From contig NC_063994.1 of assembly GCF_932276165.1 (NCBI RefSeq), positions 3,286,001 to 3,350,000 of the forward strand: a DNA stretch of 64,000 bases, in the 5' to 3' direction. The notes beneath the pieces were generated by a model, which was not told where the DNA came from, did not search any database, and was given only the letters and a program-made list of their open reading frames with translations. Numbering within the stretch: the first letter of the stretch is position 1; every line of letters begins with the position of its first letter. Positions 46,164 to 56,500 of this stretch are shown here, piece by piece. A program made the position numbers and the translations under genes. This DNA comes from Plutella xylostella. Lineage: Eukaryota; Arthropoda; Insecta; Lepidoptera; Plutellidae.

Positions 46164-46378
46164 GTATCCAGTACTTGCTAACCCATCCATTCTAGCAATA
46201 CTGGATACTTAACAAATCAAAATCTGCTAACCCATCCATTCTAGCAGACTTCAATTATTCCTATCTTGCAGGGAATCCAGTACCAGCTAACCCATCAATT
46301 CTAGCTGTACTGATAGAAAACTCATTAGTCCTGCAAACCCATTCTTGCAATACTGCAAACCCATTCTTGCAGGACTAA
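46164..46378. other. Array of four hairpins with conserved loops and changing stems
   Basis: Hairpin A (46164-46208) has 16 paired bases plus one bulge, loop ACCCATCCATTC. B (46223-46248) has 7 pairs, same loop. C (46275-46314) has 13 pairs with two bulged C, loop ACCCATCAATTC. D (46325-46378) has an outer stem of 12 perfect pairs with two loops ACCCATTC flanking a TTGCA/TGCAA middle. Loop-proximal stems are TTGCTA/TAGCAA, CTGCTA/TAGCAG, CAGCTA/TAGCTG and CTGCAA/TTGCAG: different sequences, all complementary. This suggests selection for structure with a recognised loop, in RNA or single-stranded DNA. Function unknown. Confidence 0.8.
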
Positions 46379-46466
46379 GATATTAATTACTAAGTTACAT
46401 CTTCTTAGAGCTTGAACTTAATCCATCATAATTCAACATCGATTCATTAAATGACCTTGGTCCTTA

Positions 46467-46735
46467 AAATTCATCCATTAAGTATTTTTACAATAACAAT
46501 CGTCTGGATCCTTGGTCCATATCTTAATACCATGATTAACTTTAAATAACATTGATTTTACTTTGATAACTGTTGTTCTTCAAATTATCCATTTAAAATC
46601 CATCAATCCATAATATCCATATACATAACTATCAATATTATTAAATAATTAAGTATATAATGTTAATATTAATTCCATAAAATTCATCCATTAAGTATTT
46701 TTACAATAACAACCTTCTGGATCTTTGTTTTGTTC
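46467..46735. repeat. Diverged direct repeat of about 50 bp
   Basis: AATTCATCCATTAAGTATTT followed by TTACAATAACAA and CTGGATC occurs at about 46467 and again at about 46680 with few changes. The surrounding 46.1-48.7 kb is unusually rich in TCCAT on the plus strand. Confidence 0.65.
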
Positions 46736-47289
46736 CATGATTAACTTTTACATAACATACTTTGATACAGACCAACTATAAAGTCCTGACAATAAAGAGT
46801 GCGATTTTGCTAAGACTTTTTATCATTGTCAATTATTTGCTTACAGTTAGGTACATTCATTTTAAAAATAACATGCCGATTGATAATAGCTTTATAACGA
46901 ATATGTTCTTAAATAAAAATAATAAATCGATTTAAATACAGTCTTTAACAATTAGTTAGGTTCCACTTCCGTTTCCATGACTTTATAGTTTGGTTGTAAT
47001 TGATATTCTTCAAATCATTTATAAAAATTGTATCAATCCATATCTATTATATTATATCTATCAAAACATATATTACTTACTCCTTACAGATTAAACTACA
47101 ATGTCACGCATTAATATGAAACTCTGAAAGTTATTCACTCCACAACTGGTATTAAGTACTTATAAGTATCCTTAAATAATGTTTAAACAATGAAATATAT
47201 CAGAGGAGCAATCGTAAGTAATAACCTAGGTAAGTACCAATTAACCTGAGATGTCAGAAAAAGAACTTACATATTTTTTTTGTGGATTT

Positions 47290-47450
47290 TGATGTCTATC
47301 CAAAGTCAAAGTCAATTTTTTTTTTGATCGTGTACATTTTTTTTTTATTACTCTCCGTTCGGATAAGGGGGGCTCTTTCTGTCTAAGGAGAAGAACGGAG
47401 GCAAGAAACTCCTGAGCCATCTTTTCAAAAAAAGACTTAAAACTAGTTTG
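47290..47450. repeat. Possible LINE 3'-UTR fragment
   Basis: T-rich tracts followed by GGGGCTCTTTCTG and GAACGGAGGCAAGAAACTCC resemble the LINE-like wording at 14590-14620. The 73-codon minus-strand frame here is not supported as a gene. Confidence 0.35.
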
Positions 47451-50400
47451 GTACTTATACAATATTTATAAGCTTAATAATAATTATTATAATAATATGA
47501 GCAGAGCCAAGTACTTATCACAGCCATGCATTAACGTCCTCTAAGTAATCATCAATTTTATAATAAGCTTTATTTTCCAGAGTTTCTCTTTAATGTATCC
47601 TGAATACAAATTAATTATTACCTATTATCATGAACATAAAATATATCAGATGCAATCTGCTATTAACTGAAAAGATACCATTAAATCCCAAAATTATTAT
47701 AATTACATATAAATAGGTAATTGCAAATTGCCGAAGATGGAACTAGGTAAGTACCTATACAATACAATGTAATCCCTGAAATCCCTTGCTGAATGAAGTT
47801 ATCATTTCACGAGCATTTGAGAGCGCAGAGACAATTAAGCTTAGGTACTTATCCAAATCTATTAAGGGAAAGTAACAAGTTGCCCTATATTTTTATTCAA
47901 ACAAAAGTTGCTCCAGATTTATCCAAAACTTTTGATTTAACATAACTGTTAACCAATGTAAATCCCTTTTAAAATAAATATTAAATAACTAGGTACCCTA
48001 GTCCTTCAGATACCTTGTTTTGACTTTTCGAAACCGCTCCAACTTTATCCATAACATTTAATTTTAACATAAGTACTTAACTGCTAATCAATGTAAATCC
48101 CATTTAAGTTGAATATTTATAATCACAAAATTTTAATACTACAAGTTTCCATATCTAGATAACCCATCCCCTCGAGCTGCCATCCATGTATGACGATATT
48201 CAGCATATTAGTCCATCAATCCATTCATCCTTGTATGATCATGACAAAATAATGTAGTCTCATTTGTCCTTAAAGGTCAACTTTGTTCAAACAAATAGAT
48301 AAAAACGACAATTTAAGACAAATTCGACTGATTGTACTATTCCATAGAATGATCATGTTCTAGAGAATATTTAGTAGGTATACAATAATAATAATCACAG
48401 CAGAAACCAACGGGCAAAACCTATCTGACATATTATTATATATCCAAGTCATAAAATTTAATAAGTAGGTAATTAATCATGTTTTTAATTCGAAGCCGGT
48501 CTAACTTCCCTGGATAAAGAGTACTTTAATAAGTTGAAAACTCCACTCTCCTACGCAACAGTTCGAATATACATTAACTACAACATGTAGTAAATAGATA
48601 CATCCATCTTTTCCTCAACTCCATCTCCGTGTAAAATTCCAGACGCTCACACTCACAAATGTTCACATACCTCATGATATTCATATCCACATTAAGCGCA
48701 TCCAGTAATATCCGCAGGTCACAATATTGAACTGTGGGAACTTCGAAAAACACACGAGTCCTGTTTTAGCAACCGCCATTCGCCAATGGCCACATGGCAA
48801 TATAAGTTCAAAATTCCCTAGGCAACAGAAACTAATCCATCTCTCAATATCCGGTCGTCACTTCAATGTAAGCCACCTTTAACCACCTATAACAGCAATA
48901 CTAGATAGGACCGTCTAAGTCACTATATGCCAAGTCTACAACAATTGAATATTACGTAACTTCTTATAAGTAGAACTTTGCAAACCCTCATAGACTGCCA
49001 CAAGTTGTAGTGGCCCCCAACTAACTATCTTTAGAAAATCATAACATTAGTCCATAAGATTTTACCTACTAGATAAACTATAGGTATGGGTGAAATAGAT
49101 CCGATAATTAATTATGCAATGCTATTAGCGCACAGTCATGATCCATACCTTACCCATTAGAAAAAGTAGAGTCATCATCATCATTTCATCTACTATACCT
49201 ACTTTACCTACCATACTAAATTATATACCTAATACCTATAAGTACCTTAATTTGGCTGGTATCCTTAATATATTATTAATAAAATAAAATTATTAGATCC
49301 AACTATAACACTTGAAATGCAACATATAAGTATTTATGACACACAGTCCCAGAATCGCAAGGCAATGACAAAAGACAGTAGGTATTCCGTATTGTAGCTT
49401 CATTTGAAATCATTACGAACAGACTCAATAATGGCCTAGGAATTTTAAACTCAAGTAAATATATGTAGGTACCTACTGAATACTTGTTAGGACATAGCGT
49501 CATTCAAGTCTGTCGACAACAGCTGACTGATAGGTACCTACTACACAGATGCTGGATACAAGATTCGCTTCCTCCTACCCCATCTTCATGGAATCAACAG
49601 GCCCACTCAACAATAACCTCTATGTGAGTGGGTAGACATACTAAAGGTCTACAGAAGGTACATGAACCCTTCAACGTGGTCGAGAACGGATGGAAAACCA
49701 AAGAGTCTCGCCCTGCCGGACATCAGTCCCTGCCAGATCACTTTATTTCCTTCTTTACCACCTTATTCCCCACCAATACTGAAAACAACAACAATGTTCC
49801 TTTCACGTAAATGTCATTAGCTGAAGTAGGTAGGTATATCAAATATTTTAGATAATGAATCAAAATCAAATGATGCCCTTGTAAAACTGAGTACATTTAT
49901 GAAACAAAGAATCATTCAATCACAAAATGAATTATAGCACCCATGACACCATATATCACATGACATATTTTAAGAGGAGGACTCTAAGAATATAATTATC
50001 GTTTCGGTTTAATATAGGTACACCACAAAAGAGAACAAAGCACTTAGGTACTTTTATACCTATTGTGACTTTACTCCAATTCCATATCAAAATTAGTTAC
50101 GCAATTATTATGCGCAAGATTCCCTTTTTACATTACAATAATTAATATTTAATTGGAATATACAAAGCCCGACCAACAAATTAATTACTCCTCCAGTGCA
50201 ACCCTTCTGTCACTCACAGCCAATGCAATCAAAACCATCAAGACTTCCTCAAATGAACATTCCATCATCAAACTTGAAGCAACTGTAAAACCTCCAAAAT
50301 CACTATATCAAAAAGCAATTAAGTATAAATAAAACATTGCAAGATAACTGTGCAACCACCATTCAAAATTAAGTATCAATACCAATGCAATGGAATTCAT

Positions 50401-50501
50401 CCAGGTTTCAAATTAATTTTCCCTTTCCTTATAACCATAACATAGGTACCTCATACCTTTATTAACCTACATTACGAGTAACTTTATGCACCTGATCAAA
50501 A

Positions 50502-50987
50502 CTAACTAAATAATATGTAAATAACACCCAGTTCGGTGCTCCTTATAATAATCATGGTGATCATGCAACTGTAGATGTAGCTCCAGTCCTGTTGATGACA
50601 GCGTCGCCACTGCCGCCCGTCGGCCATTGAGCATGCGAACCGAAGTTCAGACTCCCGCCTCAGTCTGGTATGGTATGGTCTGGTGTCTTCGGTCTGGGTA
50701 CTGACACCACTGATAGCCATCTCCTCCACTGTTCCTCCAGCCTTGGTCCGGTTGATATTGATGTTGACAGCCCTGACAACCGCTGTCACCACGGCTCCAA
50801 CTCCAGGCCTGCACCTGGAGATGTAGACGCTGGCAACCCCAGCCGCACCACCGCAGCCGCAGGCACAGCCCCAGCCGCACCCCAGGCACAGCCGTACCGC
50901 AGCCTCATCTTTGTCCATCTTCAACTGAATCTGCTGCATCCCATATATCTTGAGTGGTCCAGTTTTCTCGTCTTGTCTCCAACTCAA
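50502..50987 (-). CDS. Unidentified GC-rich open frame (161 codons), doubtful
   Basis: I do not recognise a product. The minus-strand frame crosses a GC-rich block (about 50560-50930) inside the LARD-like interior. It has a Gly/Ala/Cys-rich stretch near residues 35-55 (GCGWGCACGCGGAAGVASVY) followed by mixed sequence. The two other overlapping frames (50647-50889 minus, 50670-51116 plus) stay open nearly as long, so openness may reflect base composition only. On the minus strand a GGTGAGTAAC donor-like site lies near 51835 and a TTTTTGTTTGAG acceptor-like site near 50993, so an exon is conceivable. Confidence 0.2.
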   Translation of the reverse strand: MSWRQDEKTGPLKIYGMQQIQLKMDKDEAAVRLCLGCGWGCACGCGGAAGVASVYISRCRPGVGAVVTAVVRAVNININRTKAGGTVEEMAISGVSTQTEDTRPYHTRLRRESELRFACSMADGRQWRRCHQQDWSYIYSCMITMIIIRSTELGVIYILFS

Positions 50988-51847
50988 ACAAAAAGGAATA
51001 AATTTATATTAGTAGGTATACATATTATAATTTTATACACAGATATTATTATGTATAACCTTCAGGGTACATTAATTATAATATACATGATGACAGATAA
51101 GGTGGATATTAAATAGATAATCCTAATTTAGCAGTCTTCAATACTTAATATATTTGGTATCTTTGGCAACTAAAATAAAATGATTATATAGGTAATGACC
51201 CATAGTAATTTTCGGTAGTAAGTTTAATGAGCCCAACGGTATAATCATACCCTTGTTACACCTAATGTTAACATAGAACATTTTCATAAATAATCATCAT
51301 TTATGAAAATTTAATTTAAGACTTATAGTCAATAACAATGACTCACGTTTATCATATTAGGCTATCTAGTATTTATAAATAATATCTACCACACGATAGG
51401 TAGTAAGCGTAACATCGGGAAATCTTTGCAGAAACTAATATTTCGTAAAACCCAATAGTACTTTACTCAGAATAATAATGCTAATATTTTAAAGTAATCA
51501 AGGCATCGTTTTTGAACGCTCCCTGTAATGTCAACACTGTCAGATGATCAAACTGTCAGTGTCAATGTCAGATGTCAATTGAATCTGGATAGTTTCCTAT
51601 ATTTATTTTATAGATGTCGCTAGCATATCGCAATAAAAATCTTACGAAAATGATAAATATGAGTAATATGACTATTCCGAACATTTCCTTAGTATTACAC
51701 GACATAATAACATAACATTACTACTATACGCGTGTCATCTACTGATGAAAAACACAATATTTTGATATTATTATTCATCTCGGCCAAATGCCGACAACAA
51801 GAATCACAACAAAATTTATGGGAGAAGGTTACTCACCGCTTCTGATC

Positions 51848-52152
51848 TATAGTAAAACCACCAAACGTACACGATATAGGTTTATTTCCATGACTTTCAG
51901 CATTATTCATAGTTTTAGCAATAAATTACATTTTTATAATCCACAACTCGAACCACCATTTTTCATCCCAAAAACCCAATTGCCTCCTTTTTCTGACATC
52001 TCGCCTGACATCTATTCCCTTCTGTCAATCAAATGTCAGTCTCCCTCAAGAGCGGTGTTGCCACTATTCCTCGTAACATAATAGAATCAATTAAAATATG
52101 AATTACAGTGAAATAATACCCAATTTAGGATACTTTCACAGTGAACCTTACA
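51848..52152 (-). repeat. 305-bp direct repeat, copy 2 (5' LTR in minus orientation)
   Basis: Identical by eye to 45500-45804. In the minus sense: TGTAAGG start at 52152, TATAAAA at 51938-51932, AATAAA at 51886-51881. Just beyond its end the sequence GATCAGAAGCGGTGAGTAAC holds a splice-donor-like site but no clear primer-binding site. Confidence 0.88.
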
Positions 52153-52469
52153 ATAATTGTAAAAGATATTTTGACTTTTTTATATCTCTGGCTCACCCTG
52201 GACAATGAGCAATCAACATCTAATCTAACGGATTATGTCATTTCTCATGTGATTCATATGATAAATCCCGAGCAATCAAAAGCGCGATCGGTGGGACAAT
52301 CCAACTTACCTTCCACATTTTTGGACCAATCACCAATCACCATTGATCACCATACGACATCACTGACAAGACTCAATGGTTGTAGTTGTAAAGTAATATT
52401 CGAGTACTTACTATGAAAGTACAATTTAATAACTTACTTCTATATTGCCTAACTTGGTGTTGCTTTTAC
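52153..52469. other. Spacer between the two LTR elements
   Basis: 317 bp of unassigned DNA containing short CCAATCACC and TTGATCACC repeats. It ends with the BEL target site CCAAC. Confidence 0.5.
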
Positions 52470-52474
52470 CCAAC
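52470..52474. other. Target-site duplication CCAAC, left
   Basis: CCAAC directly precedes the 5' LTR and is repeated right after the 3' LTR (61120-61124). A 5-bp duplication is usual for BEL/Pao integration. Confidence 0.92.
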
Positions 52475-52634
52475 TGTACGAGCCGCAACTCGTACATCGC
52501 CGCGTCAGCGGATCATTTTACAACAAACCAATAATTTTCCATGTATTCATTAGTATACTTTCAGCAAATCAATAAATCAATTTACAGTTACAAAAACTCT
52601 TATCATTTATCTACTGTACGGTCCGTACCGTACA
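52475..52634 (+). repeat. 5' LTR of the BEL/Pao element (160 bp)
   Basis: Runs from TGTACGAGCC to GTACCGTACA. Both ends contain inverted repeats: TGTACGAG...CTCGTACA at the start and TGTACGG...CCGTACA at the end. It lacks 44 bp present in the 3' LTR (between 52567 and 52568) and is otherwise identical to it. CAATAAATC near 52570 is a possible polyadenylation signal. Confidence 0.95.
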
Positions 52635-52637
52635 TGT

Positions 52638-52648
52638 TGGTCCTTCGA
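52638..52648 (+). other. Putative primer-binding site
   Basis: TGGTCCTTCGA begins 3 bases after the LTR. TGG at this place is the complement of a tRNA 3' CCA end. I do not assign the tRNA. Confidence 0.5.
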
Positions 52649-52874
52649 AAAATCAGGACATCGCGCGTGTTTAGTTCAAGTTTCGTGTAGAACATTGGAT
52701 TGCAGTGACTTGGATTGTAACGTGTGAGTGTTCTGGGTATCAGCACTTTGGAATCAGTTCACGGAGCCTGTATCAATAGCAGGAGCTTCGAACGGAACTA
52801 CAGCAAGTATCATCGTCGAGTTTTCAAGTAAGATCATTCCATTTACTTGTGAGCTTATCATATCATAAATTACC

Positions 52875-53528
52875 ATGGAAATGGAGAATATCATCGCTAA
52901 TCAAGATCAAATCATAGGTGCTATAAAGCAGCTGCTGTCCAACTTCAAAAAGGATAGCGCTGAGCGTAAGACACCTGAATTTATCAAACGTAGATTGGAC
53001 ACTCTTGAATCTTATTGGAAGGAGTTCCAATCAAATCATATCAACCTGTGTAAATACGAAGACCGCTCAGGGAAATATTTCACTGAAAATATTTATCAAC
53101 AAACTAACGATCTTTATCTATCAGCTAAATCATTTATCATGAATTATCAACCATTGCCAATCGGAGAGCAGGGGAAACCTACTGCCTTCACCTTAAAGCC
53201 GTCAGCATTATCAAGGTCGCACTCGCCCTCGGGAGGTGCTTCCGCCTCCACCACGTACTCGCAGGGTACTAACAGCAAGCTGGATGAAATGCTGCGCAGG
53301 CAAAGCAGCAATTTCAGAGCCTTTTCACGCACTGTAGCATACATAGATCTCGATATTATCAAGGAGAAGTGGGAATTTCAAGACGCTCTAAAAACATTGG
53401 AATCTCGCTGGTCTATTATCGATCAACTTCATTTAGAAATCGATAGCGATCTAAATGGGGGATATGAAGAATATCAAAATAGTTTATTTAGTTTAATAGT
53501 AGCAATGAGAACATGTACAACAATTTAA
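52875..53528 (+). CDS. BEL/Pao gag, N-terminal part (217 codons)
   Basis: It encodes the N-terminal half of a BEL-type gag: a helical, charged region (residues 1-95, with IKQLLSNFKKDSAER and RRLDTLESYWKEFQ), a Ser/Pro/Thr-rich linker (about 105-140) and a second helical block (about 155-205, with LKTLESRWSIIDQLHLEID). The first ATG has a good context (TACCATGG). In related elements this region is usually continuous with the central gag domain; here the frame ends at 53528, overlapping the next ORF by 16 bases in the -1 frame. The product would be a structural protein of virus-like particles. Confidence 0.8.
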   Translation: MEMENIIANQDQIIGAIKQLLSNFKKDSAERKTPEFIKRRLDTLESYWKEFQSNHINLCKYEDRSGKYFTENIYQQTNDLYLSAKSFIMNYQPLPIGEQGKPTAFTLKPSALSRSHSPSGGASASTTYSQGTNSKLDEMLRRQSSNFRAFSRTVAYIDLDIIKEKWEFQDALKTLESRWSIIDQLHLEIDSDLNGGYEEYQNSLFSLIVAMRTCTTI

Positions 53529-56500
53529 AAAGATCTATTAATCAGAAAATGTGGTCTATGAAACACAACGATCAAATTACTCCAAAGGTCGAAATCCCAA
53601 CCTTTGAGGGAAACTATCATACGTGGACATCGTTTAAGGATCTATTTCTGGAAACTGTTCATAAAAACGCATCATTATCAGCAGCCCAAAAAATGCAATT
53701 TCTTAAGTCCAAGGTTAAGGGAGAAGCACAGAAATTAATTCAACATCTATGTATCAGTTCCGACAATTATGAAATCAGTTGGGAGATTCTGAACAACAGA
53801 TACAATAACAATAAATTAATTTTCAACTCGCATATGAGCATTCTCATGAACCTTCCGTCTATGCAATTTCAATCAGCAAATCATATCAAACGACTGCATG
53901 ACACCATAAATGAATGTCTTTTCGCGGTTCAAAACCTAGGCGTCGACATCGTCACTTGGGACCCCATGCTTGTCTTTATACTCAGCCAAAAACTAGACTC
54001 CGAATCAAATAATGAATATATCACCTCGCTAAAAAACCCGAAGGAATTGCCATCATTATCCGAATTCATAAAATTCCTGGAAACGAAATTCATATCATTA
54101 GAATCAAGCCGTCGTAAGCAAGACAAGAATCAACAAGGTACATCATCTTCATCTGAAACTAAAAGGCCTTATCAAGAAAAAACTAACTTTAATCAATACC
54201 GAAATGATCAGAATAGCCCCAGGAAATTCTACAACAATGCAACGCAAAAACCATATCAGTCCGGCAAAGCAACCGGATCAGCAATTAAATGTGCCTATTG
54301 CAATAACACCGATCATGCCATATTTTATTGCAAGAAATTTCTGGAAATGCCGATTGAATTGAAAAAGAAAACAGTCCGCCAATTGAATTTATGCAACAAT
54401 TGTCTTTATTCGCACTTTGGCATGCCGTGTTTTTCCGAGAAAAGGTGCAAGGAATGCAACGGTCATCATAATTCGTTGTTACACGAGGCGCCGAAGGCAG
54501 GAAACAACATGGAATCAGGTCGGCCAGCTACAAAATCAGACAATATTAGTCGCAATCATAGCCATGTTTCGCAAGATGATATTTCGGAAATATTATTATC
54601 AACTGCGATTATCAATGTACAGGCGAAGGACGGGAAGAGCCATAAACTACGAGCCCTAATTGACCAGGGATCACAAACATCTATCATATCAGAAAATGCG
54701 AGTCAGCTGCTGCAACTGCCTCGACAAAGGTGCAAGGGTATCATTTATGGAGTAGGATCCAAAGAAAATACCTGCAAGGGAATAATCAATATCAAATGCT
54801 CATCATTATCAAGCGACTATGCATTTAATACAGATGCTTATATCATGCCAAAATTAGTTAAACAATTACCAAATCAATCGTTCCCGAAGCCCTCATGGAA
54901 ATACCTAAATAATATCAAATTAGCAGACCCAGAGTTCTACGTCAGCCGGCCTATCGATATTTTATTAGGAGCTGATGTGTACTCATCAATCATCATGGGA
55001 GGGATTATCAAAGAAGACGACCACAGGCCTATCGCACAACAGACTCAGTTAGGCTGGATATTGTGTGGTAACGTAAAGTCGCTTCACTGTAACGTTGTCC
55101 TAAACTTTACGGATGACATTCAAAGATTCTGGACAGTTGAAGACATTCATGAAAGTTCGGAGCTATCAATCGAAGATCAAGAATGTATCAATTTTTATCA
55201 GGAAACTACGAAGAGATTATCAGACGGTCACTATGAAGTTAGGATTCCCATCAAAGAAGGAGGTCTACAACTATTAGGCGAATCCAGGCCAAAAGCCATA
55301 GCGCAGTTTAAACAGTTAGAAAAACGACTTAAGCGACAACATCAGTTAGCAGAAAAATATAAGTTGTTTCTACAGGAGTACGAGCAACTCGGACACATGA
55401 AACGCGCAGCGCGTGACTGTAATGTGAGCTACTACCTACCGCACCATGCCGTAGAGCGCGCCGATTCTACTACTTCACAAGTCCGTGTTGTTTTTAATGC
55501 AACTTCAGCGACGTCAACCGGTTATAGTCTCAATGACATACAGAAACAAGGTCCAAATTTGCAGCAAAACTTGTTCGAACTTATATTAAAATGGAGACAG
55601 TATAAAATAGCATTCGTAGCGGACATTGAGAAAATGTTCCGACAGATATGGTTAAATGAAGATGACCAAAGATTACATAAAATCATATGGCGAGAATCAG
55701 ATGATCAACCATTGCAAGACTATAATTTAACCACAGTTTCCTATGGTGGAAAATCATCGCCTTTCCTTGCGATGATGACCTTGAAGCAGTTAGCTCGCGA
55801 CGAAGGTCATAAGTATCAAAGTTCGGCAAAACATGCACTTGAAAATCATTTTTACATGGACGATTTAGTCAGTGGAAGCCACGATATCAATACCGCAAAG
55901 CAACTTGTATCGGACTTATTAAAGCTTCTAAGTTCCGGAGGCTTTCATTTGCGAAAATGGACCTCGAACCAACCTGAAATATTGGAAGCAGTAGATCAAC
56001 AACAACAAACAAGTCAAGGTGACTTCTCATTTAAACAAGCAGAATCAAGCAAAACATTAGGGTTACGCTGGAATCCAGTAACAGATGAGTTTCGATTCCA
56101 AATTAATCTTGAAGATTTCTCTGATAAAACCACAAAACGAGCACTCTTATCAAACATATCAAAGATATTTGATCCCTTGGGTTGGCTTTCCCCATTGACC
56201 ACCAAATTGAAGCTTTTGTTCCAGAAAACCTGGCAGACTGGAATAGAATGGGATGAAGAAATACCAGAATGTATCAAATCAGAGTGGATGAAAATTCAGA
56301 GCGACCTCCAAACTATCAACGACATACAGTTACCAAGATGGTTATGTATGAAAAAATGCAGCACCATAGAGCTTCATGGTTTCTCAGACTCGTCAACGAA
56401 GGCCTATGCTGCCGTCATATACTGTAAAATACCTGAAGAATCAGTTTCATCATCAGAGTCCACAATTGTACTGGTAGCAGCCAAAGCAAGAATAATATCA

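Larger units (their letters stand above)
45805..51847. other. Interior of the LARD-like element, non-coding
   Basis: AT-rich, with TAGGTACCTA-type runs, the hairpin array at 46164-46378, the TCCAT-rich zone to about 48.7 kb and the GC-rich block at 50560-50930. No retroviral-type domain was found on either strand. Short frames at 49303-49503 and 49628-49810 have no supporting features. Confidence 0.6.
45500..52152 (-). mobile_element. Putative non-autonomous LTR retrotransposon (LARD-like)
   Basis: Identical 305-bp direct repeats (45500-45804 and 51848-52152) enclose about 6 kb. Read on the minus strand, each repeat starts TGTAAGGTTC and has TATAAAA and then AATAAA about 50 bases later; the copy at 45500 ends CTATACA if two more bases are included. 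This is LTR anatomy. The interior has no gag, protease, polymerase or integrase in any frame, so the element would depend on proteins from another element. I found no flanking target duplication and no clear primer-binding site, so a recombined element or plain duplication is possible. Confidence 0.55.

Noticed and set aside
46130..46400. CRISPR-like array because of regularly repeated ACCCATCCATTC
   Set aside because: Repeats are too short and uneven, the intervening parts are complementary stems rather than spacers, and the genome is eukaryotic.
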